A DNA stretch of 64,000 nt from Thermoplasmata archaeon (GTDB taxonomy: Archaea; Thermoplasmatota; Thermoplasmata; Lutacidiplasmatales; UBA184), in contig DAHVCH010000006.1 in NCBI GenBank assembly GCA_027314165.1, forward strand, positions 60,981-124,980, in the 5' to 3' direction. Positions 1 to 8,992 of the stretch are shown one piece after another (the stretch's first letter is position 1; each line of letters opens with the position of its first letter). The notes beneath the pieces are model-generated. The model did not search any database and was not told where the DNA came from. It saw nothing but the letters and a program-made list of their open reading frames with translations. Both the position numbers and the translations under genes were made by a program.

Positions 1-902
1 CCGGTCGTCGCCCCCCTCTCGCCCCCTCGCTCGCGAAGCTCGTCCCCGTGGGGACCGAGGAGCTCCGTGGGGTAGGGCCCGCCGCCGACCCGCGTCGAGT
101 AGGCCTTGGCGATCCCGATCACCTCGTCGAGCTCCTGGGGAGGGAGCCCGCTCCCGACCAGCGCGCCGGCGGCCGTCGGGTGCGAGGAGGTCACGAAGGG
201 GTACGTCCCGAAGTCGATGTCCAGGAGCGCGCTCTGGGCCCCTTCGAGGAGGATCCGCTTCCCCTCCCGCGCGGCGTTCCACAGCAAGGGCTCGGTCGCG
301 GCCACGAACGGCTGGAGCGCCTCGCCCTGCGCCTGGAGCTCCGCGAGGGTGGTCTCCAGCGGCGGAAAGTCGGAAACCTGCTCGCGCAGGTGCTTCTTCG
401 CAGCGTAGAGCAGCTCGAGCTTCTCCCGAAGGATCTGCGGGCGTGAGAGGTCCGCCACGCGGAGCCCCCATCGCCCCACCCGGTCCATGTAGGCCGGGCC
501 GATCCCCTTGCGCGTCGTTCCCGTCGCGCGGGCCCCCCGGACCCCTTCTTCCCAGGCGTCCTGCGCCCGGTGCAGGGGAATGATCACGTGGGCCCTCTGG
601 CTGACCAGGAGCTGGCCCCGGAACTCTCCGGCCGCCTTCAGTGCGCGGACCTCTTCGAGCAGTTCGGCGGGGGAGATGACCATCCCTGGCCCGCTGATGG
701 CGAGGCAACCGGACCGGAGGATCCCGCAGGAGATCTGGTGGAGGACCACGGTCTTGTCCGCGGGCTGGACCGAGTGGCCCGCGTTCGGTCCGCCCTGGTA
801 CCGCACGGAGATGTCCGCGCGCCCGCAGAGGTAGTCCAGGACCTTTCCCTTGCCTTCGTCCCCGAACTGGGCGCCGATGACGGCCGTGACGGGCGTGGGA
901 AC
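1..902 (-). CDS. purA: Adenylosuccinate synthetase, 3'-truncated by the window edge
   Basis: This gene makes adenylosuccinate from IMP, aspartate and GTP, the first committed step from IMP to AMP in the cytosol. About 300 N-terminal residues are present; the C-terminal third lies beyond position 1. Family motifs are clear: the P-loop GDEGKGK near residue 15, NAGHSV for the active-site histidine, the GTTRKGIGPAY stretch, and KAYSTRVGGGPYPTEL near the truncated end. Oddly, there is no ATG, GTG or TTG between the in-frame stop at 909-911 and the P-loop. The family's usual start (M-P-x-V-x-A-V-I-G-A-Q) aligns with a GTT codon at 900-902, used here as the start; an ACG lies two codons further on. 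A TATA-like box at 931-941 supports a start near here. Identity is certain; the start codon is not. Confidence 0.9.
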
Positions 903-930
903 TCCCTCCTACGCCGGGCGGAGGGGTCCC

Positions 931-941
931 CGTAGATATGC
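931..941 (-). promoter_or_regulatory. TATA-like promoter of purA
   Basis: On the minus strand this reads GCATATCTACG, followed by GC-rich sequence. Its centre is about 35 bases upstream of the proposed purA start, so the leader would be very short. Confidence 0.4.
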
Positions 942-1007
942 CTGCGGGGTTCGTCAGCTAGGTGCGTCCCGGCCCCGGGGCGCCCTCCGGACCCCTGGGA
1001 GGTGCGG

Positions 1008-3701
1008 TCAGGATGGCGGGGGGCCCGGCTGCACCGGGGGCGGCAGCGGCGGAGGGGCCTGCTGCTCGTGGTGTTGCGGGATGATCGAGGGACCGAGGTC
1101 CGGGAAGATGGTGGGTGGGATATCGTCCGAGGAGGGAGCGCCCGGGACGACGGGCGTCGAGCTGACGTCCGCGACGGGGGCCGTCTCGGGTTCCGCCGCG
1201 GGAGGCACCTCTCCGCCCGCCCCTTGGGGGACCCGGAAGTGCTCTCTCGGCCGGTCCCACCGGCCGCGCCACCACAGGAAGAGCGCGACGGCGATGACCG
1301 CCACCACCGCGATCAGCACGGCGAGGTCGCCGTAGGTCATCCCGCCCCCGGGAGTGAGCTCCTGCCCCACCCAGGAGGGGTTCGCGTGGACCATCAGCCC
1401 CGTGACCGTCGAGATGGCGAGCAACCCGCCCGGGGCCGACGGGTCCGCCACCAGCGCCCGGACGTAGATCAGGAGCAGCCCGCTTCCCGCTCCGGAGGGG
1501 ACCGACACCGTGATGGACCCGGAGGTCGAGGCCTGCTGCGTCCTCGTCGCCGGCTCGATGCCCATCTGGACGAGCAGGACGACGGTCCGCGGCAGCGTCG
1601 AGCTGCCGAGAGCGGAGATCGAGTAGGCGAGGGACAGGCTCTCTCCCGGCTGATAGCTCCCGTCGGAGTACTGCGAGGGCGTCGTGACCGCGGCCGAGAG
1701 CGCGTAGCCGGTGACCTCGTCGAGCTCGACGTCCTCGCCGCTCACGAACCCTCCGCTCGTCTCGGCGGACACGCTCACCTCGTAGCAGATGGAGGCCCCC
1801 TGCTGGGGGATCTGGAAGGAGAAGGTGTTCTGCGAGACCGCGCCGCCGAAGAGCACCTGCATGGTGGTCCCGCTGCAGGGGCTGAAGCCCGTGACCGAGG
1901 CGAACCCCACCACGTTCGCGTAGAAGATCGGGTGGCCGGTCGTGAACAGGCTACCTTCACCCGTCAGGGTGACCGTGATCGTGTCGCCGGGCAGGTAGCT
2001 CACCTCCGAGGGGTTCACCAGGAGCTGTGGCGGGGAGACCAGCGCGCAGGCCATGGAGAAGATCCCCAGGCTCGTGGGGGAGGACCCGTTGTGAGCGTAG
2101 AGGACCACCTCCACCACCCCCTGCATGGAGGGGGCGAGCGCGTACGGTGGAAGGTTCCCGGAGGGCCCCGTCACGTTCTGCTGCTCCTCCAGCGCACCGG
2201 TGGGGAACAGGGGGCAGATGGGCGAGCCGGCGAGGAAGAGGACCTGGTAGGCGTAGACGGTCCAGTACGAGGGGATGCTCCCGCCGCCACCGGGAAGCAC
2301 CAGCCGGAACGTCCCTCCCAGCGTGTCGCCGCCGAAGTACTGGGTGCTGTTCAGCGAGATCACGACGGCCACCTGGCTCGAGTTCCCGAGGAGGGAGATC
2401 GTGAGGGAGCTGTGGTTGGTGAGCGAGGGGTCCTGGGGGTCCGCGACGGTCACGTTCACGGTGACGGAGGAGACCTTGAGCAGGCTCGTGTCGAGGACCT
2501 CACGGGCCGTCCCTGAGGCGTCCGCGGTGAGCTGGGTCGGGAACGCGCCGGGGGCGGGCAGCGGGATACCGGCCGAGAACAGCTGGATCGAGACGGCCGC
2601 CCCGGGGATGGTTCCCAGGAGACCTCCGCCCGGGCTCCCCATGACCGCGGTCTCCCTCACGACGACCTCGCTCCCCAGGGGGAAGGCGAGCGGGTTGGGG
2701 CACGGGTTCGGGCCCCCGTCGGTCGTCGTCGCCGCGCAGAGCTCGGGAGCGATGACCTCCGCCACGGTGTAGGTCAGCTGAGAGGTCTCGACGTTCGTAC
2801 GGCCTCCGGAGGAGAGGTTCGCCCACAGGTTCACCGCGACCCATCCGCCGGGGAGCGCGTTCGCCGGGATGAGGAAGGAGATCTGCCCCTGGGCCGTGCC
2901 GACGGGCGGCGTGAGCGGTGGGAGGGGCGCGTAGACCCCCGGCACGGTGCTGTTCACGTAGAGGCCGTTCGCCCCGAAGGCGAGCGTGCCCGAGACCGGT
3001 CCCTGGGAGACGAAGGAGAGCACCTGGTAGAAGAGCGTGGCCCGGTCCTTCGGCAGATGGTCCACCTGGTCGGGGGTGAGCTGAACGAAGTAGGTGTCCA
3101 CGTGGAAGTTCATCTGCTGCATCGACCACGAGGACGTGCTCGCGGTGACGTTGAACGTCCAGGTCCCGCCGAGCACGAGGGTCCGGGGGACGGTGAAGAA
3201 GACGCGCGGGGCGAGGGTGGAGTCGAAGGAGGTCCCTCCCGGGCAGCCGGTGCCCGCGGCCAGCACCAGCGGCACCGTGAGCGAGAGGACCGGGTTCGTG
3301 AGGTGGTCCGCGGTCGCGTTCGGGTCGTTGATCGTGATGTTGGCCGTGTGGTCCAGGGCGAAGTCGCAGAGCTGGAAGAACACCTCGTTCTGGTTCCCGA
3401 CCGATCCCGTGTTGAAGTCGGTGGTCGGACTGAAGCTGCCGACCGTCGTGGACATGCCGAGCTGAGGGAGGATGCAGATGGAGAACCCGCAGGGGCTCGC
3501 GCTGGGCGCGTTCCTCCCGCCGGCGATCTCGGACATCGCCTCCCGCAGCGCGACGGAGGGCGCGAGCGAGTGGGGCGAAGGCGCGAGGTGGACCGCGGGC
3601 CCGAACAGGGAAGCGCCGGACAGGCCCCCCGCCAACGGCAGCGCCAGCAGGGCGAGCCCGAGGGCGAAGAGCGCGGAGCGCGAGGGCTTCTCCAAGTTCA
3701 T
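1008..3701 (-). CDS. Large secreted, membrane-anchored surface protein
   Basis: The 897-residue protein begins with a signal peptide (MNLEKPSRS followed by about 18 hydrophobic residues) and ends with one transmembrane helix near residues 790-810. A basic stop-transfer stretch (RGRWDRPRE) and an 86-residue Pro/Glu-rich cytosolic tail with PPPLPPPVQPGPPPS follow. The body is rich in Thr, Ser, Val and Gly with many N-x-S/T sequons and looks like tandem beta-sandwich modules; I recognise no enzyme motif. The ATG at 3699-3701 was chosen because the signal peptide starts there and a TATA box lies 29 bases upstream; the frame remains open for 56 more codons upstream. The tail resembles those of the proteins at 29980-30795, 31587-34031 and 37164-41330. 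A surface-layer or adhesion role is an inference. Confidence 0.75.
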   Translation of the reverse strand: MNLEKPSRSALFALGLALLALPLAGGLSGASLFGPAVHLAPSPHSLAPSVALREAMSEIAGGRNAPSASPCGFSICILPQLGMSTTVGSFSPTTDFNTGSVGNQNEVFFQLCDFALDHTANITINDPNATADHLTNPVLSLTVPLVLAAGTGCPGGTSFDSTLAPRVFFTVPRTLVLGGTWTFNVTASTSSWSMQQMNFHVDTYFVQLTPDQVDHLPKDRATLFYQVLSFVSQGPVSGTLAFGANGLYVNSTVPGVYAPLPPLTPPVGTAQGQISFLIPANALPGGWVAVNLWANLSSGGRTNVETSQLTYTVAEVIAPELCAATTTDGGPNPCPNPLAFPLGSEVVVRETAVMGSPGGGLLGTIPGAAVSIQLFSAGIPLPAPGAFPTQLTADASGTAREVLDTSLLKVSSVTVNVTVADPQDPSLTNHSSLTISLLGNSSQVAVVISLNSTQYFGGDTLGGTFRLVLPGGGGSIPSYWTVYAYQVLFLAGSPICPLFPTGALEEQQNVTGPSGNLPPYALAPSMQGVVEVVLYAHNGSSPTSLGIFSMACALVSPPQLLVNPSEVSYLPGDTITVTLTGEGSLFTTGHPIFYANVVGFASVTGFSPCSGTTMQVLFGGAVSQNTFSFQIPQQGASICYEVSVSAETSGGFVSGEDVELDEVTGYALSAAVTTPSQYSDGSYQPGESLSLAYSISALGSSTLPRTVVLLVQMGIEPATRTQQASTSGSITVSVPSGAGSGLLLIYVRALVADPSAPGGLLAISTVTGLMVHANPSWVGQELTPGGGMTYGDLAVLIAVVAVIAVALFLWWRGRWDRPREHFRVPQGAGGEVPPAAEPETAPVADVSSTPVVPGAPSSDDIPPTIFPDLGPSIIPQHHEQQAPPPLPPPVQPGPPPS

Positions 3702-3723
3702 GACCAAAAAGGGACCGTGGCCC

Positions 3724-3735
3724 TTTGAAATACTT
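3724..3735 (-). promoter_or_regulatory. TATA box of the surface-protein gene
   Basis: The minus strand reads AAGTATTTCAAA, centred about 29 bases before the ATG at 3701. This is the spacing expected for a leaderless archaeal transcript. Confidence 0.55.
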
Positions 3736-3917
3736 GCCGAGAGGCCAGACCCCGGCGGGTCGAGGCGGTCCGGAGCGACCGGGAGCCCCCACGGAGGCGC
3801 CTCGAGGGCCTCCGAAGGCCCGGGCCGTGACGTGGCTGGGAACCGTTTCCCGCGTGGAGTGCCGACCACGTTATCTCCTCTTTCGCGCTATCGACCTCGT
3901 TCCGGGGTTCGACCACG

Positions 3918-5087
3918 ATGCTGTCCAGCCGAGTGCGGTCGCTGGAGATGTCCGGTATCCGCAAGATGTTCGACGCGCCGGCACCGAACGCGATCAACCT
4001 AGGTCTGGGGGAGCCCGACTTCAACCCGCCGGCCGTGGTCAAGGAGGCTCTCTTCGAGGCGGTCCGCTCCGGGAGCAACAAGTACGGCCCCTCCGCCGGC
4101 CTGCCGGAGCTTCGCGATGCGATCGCGGAGCGCTACCGACGCTACCTCCCCTCGACCGACCGGGCGAACGTCATCGTGACCTGCGGAGGGACGGAGGCGC
4201 TCCTCTCCGCCGCGCTGACGCTCTACGACCCCGGCAACGAGGTCCTGGTCCCCAACCCCGGCTTCGTCCTCTACACCCCTCACGCCCGGATGGCCGACGC
4301 GACCCCCGTGCCCTACTCCTTGCGGGAGGAGAGCGGGTACCAGCCGGACCTCGACGAGCTGGAGGAGCTCGTGTCCCCCCAGACGCGGGCGATCGTGGTG
4401 AACTCCCCGTCGAACCCCACCGGCGGGGTCTTCACCGCGAAGACGATGGACGGGCTCGTCTCGTTCGCCGAGAACCACGGGCTCACGGTGGTCTCCGACG
4501 AGGTGTACGATGAGATCGAGTATGCGCCGGGAGGGCACCGCAGCTTCTGGGGGCGCTACGACCGGGTCGTCGTGGTGAACTCGTTCTCGAAGATCCTCGC
4601 CATGACCGGCTGGCGCCTGGGGTACCTCGTCGCCTCCGAAGAGGTGGCCGCCGAGGCGAACAAGATCCACTACCACATGGTCGCCTGCCCCTCGACGCCC
4701 GGCCAGGTGGCGGCGCTCATTGGGCTGCGCGAGGCCCGCGAGGACATCCAGGCGATGGTCCGCGAGTTCCGCGCCCGGCGCGACCTGATCGTCAAGGGGC
4801 TCAACTCGGTCCCAGGGATGCACTGCGTCCGGCCCGAGGGGGCGTTCTACGCCTTCCCGAGCTACTCCTGGGAGGGGGGCTCGCTCGAGGTCGCCCAGGC
4901 GCTGCTCCAGCGCGGGCTGCGGTGCACCCACGGCGAGGCCTTCGGGTCCCTGGGCGAGTACCACCTGCGCTTCTCCTTCGCCTGCTCGCGCGACACGATC
5001 CGAAAGGCGGTCCAGCTCCTGCGGGCCTACGGCGAGGAACAGCCGGCCCGGGCGAGGCCCACGGCCCGGCTGGCGAAGGCGGCCTGA
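3918..5087 (+). CDS. PLP-dependent class I/II aminotransferase (AspAT-like)
   Basis: A 389-residue fold-type I aminotransferase, the usual length for the aspartate/aromatic aminotransferase branch. Visible motifs are the N-terminal NLGLGEPDFNPP, the PLP-contacting NSPSNPTGG, VVSDEVYDEIEY with the ring-binding Asp, and the Schiff-base lysine in SFSKILAMTGWRLGYL. The C-terminal substrate arginine is probably in the LRFSFACS segment. It would transfer an amino group between an amino acid and 2-oxoglutarate; the exact substrate cannot be read from sequence. The ATG at 3918 is the best start. It stands alone, divergent from the surface protein upstream. The GC-rich codon use matches its neighbours. 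Confidence 0.88.
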   Translation: MLSSRVRSLEMSGIRKMFDAPAPNAINLGLGEPDFNPPAVVKEALFEAVRSGSNKYGPSAGLPELRDAIAERYRRYLPSTDRANVIVTCGGTEALLSAALTLYDPGNEVLVPNPGFVLYTPHARMADATPVPYSLREESGYQPDLDELEELVSPQTRAIVVNSPSNPTGGVFTAKTMDGLVSFAENHGLTVVSDEVYDEIEYAPGGHRSFWGRYDRVVVVNSFSKILAMTGWRLGYLVASEEVAAEANKIHYHMVACPSTPGQVAALIGLREAREDIQAMVREFRARRDLIVKGLNSVPGMHCVRPEGAFYAFPSYSWEGGSLEVAQALLQRGLRCTHGEAFGSLGEYHLRFSFACSRDTIRKAVQLLRAYGEEQPARARPTARLAKAA

Positions 5088-5101
5088 CGGGCCCTCGTAC
5101 G

Positions 5102-5296
5102 ATGCGCTTCCGTCTCCTCGCCCTCGGCCTCTCCTCCCTCGCGCGGTTCCACCGGTCGCCTGAGCTCCGGGAGGGTCTCGACTCGCTCGCGCAGGAGGTG
5201 CGGGACCTCGAGGCCCCGCTCCGGCGGGGTTCGGACGGACCCGCCCAGGCTCAGGACGCGCGGGGCGACCGGTCCGCGACGCCGAGCTCCCGGTAG
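5102..5296 (+). CDS. Possible small protein of 64 residues
   Basis: An ATG-initiated frame begins 14 bases after the aminotransferase stop. It encodes a basic, leucine-rich N-terminal helix (MRFRLLALGLSSLARF) followed by an amphipathic helix (ELREGLDSLAQEVRDLEAPLRR). Its 3' end overlaps the convergent glycosyltransferase by 46 bases. The position suggests co-transcription with the aminotransferase. I recognise no family, and in DNA this GC-rich a frame of this length can be accidental. Confidence 0.3.
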   Translation: MRFRLLALGLSSLARFHRSPELREGLDSLAQEVRDLEAPLRRGSDGPAQAQDARGDRSATPSSR

Positions 5297-6438
5297 AGCG
5301 CTCGGACCCTCTCGCCCGTGCGGGTCCAGGAGAAGAGCGCCTCGACCCGCGCGCGTCCCGCTTCGCCCATCGCCCGCGCCTTCCCGGGGTCCGAGAGGAC
5401 GTGCTCGAGGGCCGTGCGCAGCTCTCCCACGTCCCCCGGGGGTACGAGCCGCGCGGTCCGCCCCGGGTCCACGACCTCCGGCACCCCGCCCACCGACGTG
5501 GCGACCACCGGGAGCCGGGCGGCCATGGCCTCCAGCAGCACCAGGCCGAAGGCCTCGTAGTCCGAAGGGAGCGCGAAGAGCCGTGCGCCGGCGAACGCCG
5601 TCCGGTAGAGCGCGGGGTCGGCCAGGTTGCCGGTGAACCGGACCTCCGAGAGCACCCCGAGCTCTCGCGCCCTCGCCTCGAGCGCCGGCCGCTCTCCCCA
5701 GTCCTGCCCCACCACGAGCCACGGGGGCCGAAGGGGGCTCGGGAGGCCGGCCCACGCCTCGAGGAGGCGGCGCAGCCCCTTGTTCGGTGCGAGTCGCCCG
5801 GCGAAGAGCAGGTACGGGCGGGAGAGGCCCAGGAGCTCGCGGGCCCTCTCGGGCGTCGGCAGGTCCCTCCACGGGGCAAGGTCGATCCCGGGAGGGATCA
5901 CGCGCACCTTAGACGCGGGAGCGAACTCGCGCACCTGCCGCGCCTCGTGCTCGGACTCGACGACGAGCGCTCCCGCCGTCCGGTAGGCGGTCATGCCGAA
6001 GAGGTGGTCCTGCCCTCGAAGAAGCCCCTTCTTCCACGTGGGCTCCCACGGGTCCGCCGGGTGGTAGTGGGTCCCGACGACGAGCGGGATCTCTCTCGCC
6101 TCGGCGACGAGCGCGGCCTGGAGCACGTGGCCATAGCGGTGCGAGTGCGCGTGGATCACGTCGGGTTGCGCGCGGTCGAGAGCGCGCACGAGCCCTGGGA
6201 GCAGCGGAAGGGTGAGTCCGGGGATCAAGCGGCGGACGGCGGGGAAGCGCTCCACGGGGACGCCGTCCAGTTCGCGCGAGCATGACGGGCGCCGGTCCCA
6301 GCCCTGCTCGGAGAAGAGGTCGCTCGCGAAGACCGTCACCTGGTCGCCCCGGGTCCGGAGCTCCCGCGCAAGCTCCCGGACATGCGTCTCGACGCCGCCC
6401 GGCGCGTCGTAGCGCAGGAGGACCTGGGCGACCCTCAT
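5251..6438 (-). CDS. GT4-family glycosyltransferase (second of a pair)
   Basis: A 395-residue retaining glycosyltransferase of GT-B fold. The N-terminal Rossmann domain opens with MRVAQVLLRYDAPGGVETHVREL, including the acceptor-side Gly-rich GGVE loop. The C-terminal donor domain has FAGRLAPNKGLRRLLEAW and the GT4 signature ALPSDYEAFGLVLLEAMAARLPVVATSVGG, which carries the E-x7-E pair that holds the nucleotide sugar. The ATG at 6438 overlaps the stop of the upstream glycosyltransferase (ATGA), so the two are translationally coupled. With no transmembrane segment it should act at the cytosolic membrane face on a lipid- or protein-linked glycan (inference). Donor and acceptor are unknown. Confidence 0.9.
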   Translation of the reverse strand: MRVAQVLLRYDAPGGVETHVRELARELRTRGDQVTVFASDLFSEQGWDRRPSCSRELDGVPVERFPAVRRLIPGLTLPLLPGLVRALDRAQPDVIHAHSHRYGHVLQAALVAEAREIPLVVGTHYHPADPWEPTWKKGLLRGQDHLFGMTAYRTAGALVVESEHEARQVREFAPASKVRVIPPGIDLAPWRDLPTPERARELLGLSRPYLLFAGRLAPNKGLRRLLEAWAGLPSPLRPPWLVVGQDWGERPALEARARELGVLSEVRFTGNLADPALYRTAFAGARLFALPSDYEAFGLVLLEAMAARLPVVATSVGGVPEVVDPGRTARLVPPGDVGELRTALEHVLSDPGKARAMGEAGRARVEALFSWTRTGERVRALYRELGVADRSPRAS

Positions 6439-7733
6439 CGGGAGGCTCCCCCGGTCTCGTGGAGGACCTGCTCGTAGACCCGCTCGAGCCCCTCCACCGT
6501 GCGCTCCCACGTGTGGGCGGGGACGGTCGTCTCACGGCCGCGGGCGCCCATGGCCCGCGCCTTGGTACGGTCCGACAGGAGCTCTTCCAGGGCGGCGGCG
6601 AGCGCCCGGGCGTCGCCGGGGGGAACGAGCCGTCCGTTCTTCCCGTCCTCGACGAGCGAGGGGATCCCGCCGACACGGGTGGAGACGACCGGCGTCCCCT
6701 GGGCGAGCGCCTCGAGCAGGACGAGCCCGAACGCCTCGTAGTCGGAAGGAAGAACGAAGACCTCCGCCTGAGCGTAGGCGCTCGCGAGGAGCGATTCCTC
6801 CTTCACGAAGCCGGTGAGGTGGACCCGCGAGGCGAGCCCGAGCTTCTCCGCGTGGGCCCGGGTGGCCGCGCCCTCCCCGCTGTCCTCCCCCACGAGGACC
6901 AGCTCGAGGTCCGGGAAACGGGACGCGAGGGAGGCGAAGGCGTCGAGAAGGACGGGAAGCCCCTTGTTCGAGGCGAGGCGCCCGGTGAAGAGGAGGAAGG
7001 GGCCGCGCACCCCGAACTTTCCCCGGAACCCGCCGCCGGCGGACTCGGGCGCGGGGAGCGGCGTGTACCCGGGGGGGACGAAGGCGATCGGCGGCAGATC
7101 CGGGACGATCTCCCGGAGCATCCGCTCCTCCTCGCGGCTCTGGAGGATGAGCCGGGCGAGGTGACGGAGGACGGGAGCGGCCAGGCGTCGGTCGTAGAAC
7201 CCGCGGAGCTGCTTGCGCTTCTCCCCGCCCCAGATCGACCAGGTGGGGTGGAAGTGGGCGGTCATCACCCACGGCAGGCGGTTCAGCCGCTCCGCGAGGG
7301 CGGCGCTGAACCCCTGGTAGGTGCCGTAGGTGTGGACGTGCACGAGCGAGGGGGCCGCCCGGCGGAGGTCGAGGTAGAGCCCCGGGAGGAACGGGTAGTG
7401 CAGATCTCCGCCGAGCGACACGGCCCGGTGACGGGCGACAGGAACGTCCCCGGGGGAGGGCCCCGAGGCGAGCTGCTCCGGGGAGAGGCGTTGCCAGGGG
7501 ATCTCGGTGTAGAGGTCCGTGGTGAGGACCCGGGCGTCCAGCCCGTGCGCGCGCTGGCGGAGCACCACTTCTCGGACGTGCCGCTCCACTCCTCCGGGCC
7601 CGGGCGGGTAGCGCGTGGGGACGTGGAGGACCCGGAGGCCGCGCAGCCCTTCCGGCACGGTCGGTCGAGCGTCGGGCGACCCCGACGCGAAGGTGGGGTC
7701 CCTGGAAGCGCTGGAGCTGGTCGGAGAGGCCAT
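6435..7733 (-). CDS. GT4-family glycosyltransferase (first of a pair)
   Basis: A 432-residue paralogue of the following gene. The Rossmann start is LRVLHVPTRYPPGPGGVERHVREVVL near residue 33. The donor domain has LFTGRLASNKGLPVLLDAF and VLPSDYEAFGLVLLEALAQGTPVVSTRVGG, the GT4 E-x7-E motif. About 30 low-complexity residues precede the fold, so the true start may lie downstream of the ATG at 7733. It begins 45 bases after the M20 peptidase stop and overlaps the next gene by 4 bases, so the three form a leftward operon. A role in surface glycan or glycolipid assembly is inferred. Confidence 0.88.
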   Translation of the reverse strand: MASPTSSSASRDPTFASGSPDARPTVPEGLRGLRVLHVPTRYPPGPGGVERHVREVVLRQRAHGLDARVLTTDLYTEIPWQRLSPEQLASGPSPGDVPVARHRAVSLGGDLHYPFLPGLYLDLRRAAPSLVHVHTYGTYQGFSAALAERLNRLPWVMTAHFHPTWSIWGGEKRKQLRGFYDRRLAAPVLRHLARLILQSREEERMLREIVPDLPPIAFVPPGYTPLPAPESAGGGFRGKFGVRGPFLLFTGRLASNKGLPVLLDAFASLASRFPDLELVLVGEDSGEGAATRAHAEKLGLASRVHLTGFVKEESLLASAYAQAEVFVLPSDYEAFGLVLLEALAQGTPVVSTRVGGIPSLVEDGKNGRLVPPGDARALAAALEELLSDRTKARAMGARGRETTVPAHTWERTVEGLERVYEQVLHETGGASR

Positions 7734-7778
7734 GGCTCGGTCCCTCGCCGCTCGCCCCCGGCCGGTGCGAGGGCCCCT

Positions 7779-8867
7779 CTATCCCTTCGTCGCGGGAGGA
7801 CGGGCGCTCACCATCCGCTGGGCGAACTTCTTGTACGACTCGGCCGCGCGGACGACGGCCTCCATCTTGACGTACTCGTTGGCCTGGTGGGAGAGGTCCT
7901 CGTCGCCCGCCCCGTAGACCACGACGCGGGGGTTCACGGTCACGTAGTAGACCGCTTCGGAGGCGTGGACCATCACGGCGAGCTCGCTCCCGGAGACCTC
8001 CTTGAAGGTCCGGATGTGATCGCTCGCGGGGTCGACCTGGAGCGAGGGGAGGCTCACGAGCCGCCGGACCGTGAAGGGGGTCTTGATGCGCTTGAGGTGC
8101 TCCTCCACCTCCCGCTGCAGCTCGTCCGGGGTGTAGGGCGGAGGGAAGCGGATGTCCACCTCCGCGCTCGCGCGGGAGGGGACGACGTTCACGCGGTTCC
8201 CTCCGTGGAACGTCCCGACGTTCACGGTGACCGTCCCGAGCTCGGGATGGGCGACCCGCCCCCGGAACGTCTCGAGCGCGCGGAGCAGTCGCATGAGCTT
8301 CACCACGGCGTTCTCCCCCAACTGCGGCATCGCGCCGTGGGCGGAGCGGCCCCGGGTCTCGATGGAAAGGTCGAGCACGCCCTTCTCCGCGTAGCCGACG
8401 CGGAGCCCGGTGGGCTCGCCGACGACGACAGCCTTCGCCCGGCGGAGGGCGAGCGTCTTGCAGAGCGCCTGCGCCCCGTTCATCGTCGTCTCCTCGTCGG
8501 TGGTGATCGCGAGGGTCACGGGCACCCGGCGGGTGACGAGGTCGTTCGCCGCCGAGAGCATGGCGACGACCGTCCCCTTCATGTCGGCCGCGCCGCGGCC
8601 GTACATCCTTCCGGAGGTGAACTGGCTCTGGGAGAAGCTCCAGCCGTCGCCCACCGGCGGGGTGTCGAGATGTCCGGCCAGGACCACGCCTCCCTGGCCG
8701 TACTCCGAGAGGAGGGCCGGGGCGGACGGGTCGCCGTAGACGGAGGAGCGCATCTTGAGCGAGTCCGCGAAGGACTGGATGTAGTCGATGATCTCGTGCT
8801 TGTCGGCAGCGGGGTCCGAAGAGAGCTTGATCAGGTCGGCCAACATGTCGACCATCTGGCGTTTCAC
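7779..8867 (-). CDS. M20-family metallopeptidase / deacylase (ArgE/DapE type)
   Basis: A 362-residue dinuclear zinc hydrolase. Metal-ligand motifs appear in family order: GHLDTPPVGD (His), GRGAADMKG (bridging Asp), TTDEETTMNGA (the catalytic Glu and an adjacent Glu ligand), VGEPTG, and a C-terminal His in DEDLSHQANEY. The dimerisation insert carries GRSAHGAMPQLGENAV. Members cleave N-acyl groups from amino acids such as acetylornithine or succinyl-diaminopimelate, or act as carboxypeptidases; the sequence does not decide between them. The start is GTG at 8867, with an ATG four codons later. It is the first gene of the operon with the two glycosyltransferases, an association that has no obvious metabolic logic. 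Confidence 0.87.
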   Translation of the reverse strand: MKRQMVDMLADLIKLSSDPAADKHEIIDYIQSFADSLKMRSSVYGDPSAPALLSEYGQGGVVLAGHLDTPPVGDGWSFSQSQFTSGRMYGRGAADMKGTVVAMLSAANDLVTRRVPVTLAITTDEETTMNGAQALCKTLALRRAKAVVVGEPTGLRVGYAEKGVLDLSIETRGRSAHGAMPQLGENAVVKLMRLLRALETFRGRVAHPELGTVTVNVGTFHGGNRVNVVPSRASAEVDIRFPPPYTPDELQREVEEHLKRIKTPFTVRRLVSLPSLQVDPASDHIRTFKEVSGSELAVMVHASEAVYYVTVNPRVVVYGAGDEDLSHQANEYVKMEAVVRAAESYKKFAQRMVSARPPATKG

Positions 8868-8956
8868 GACCTTGCTCCCCCTGTGCCCTTCCCGATGAAG
8901 AGCGATCTCCGAAGGGCCCCCAGAGGCTGCGCCTCTCTTGAATATGAGTAGAAAGG

Positions 8957-8964
8957 CTTAATAA
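8957..8964 (-). promoter_or_regulatory. TATA-like element upstream of the M20 peptidase operon
   Basis: The minus strand reads TTATTAAG in a locally AT-rich patch, with a second ATATTCAAG-like match at 8937-8945. The distance to the GTG at 8867 implies a leader of about 50-65 bases if this is the promoter. Confidence 0.35.
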
Positions 8965-8992
8965 CCGGTTTCCGGCGGGGCCGCTTCGCCCC

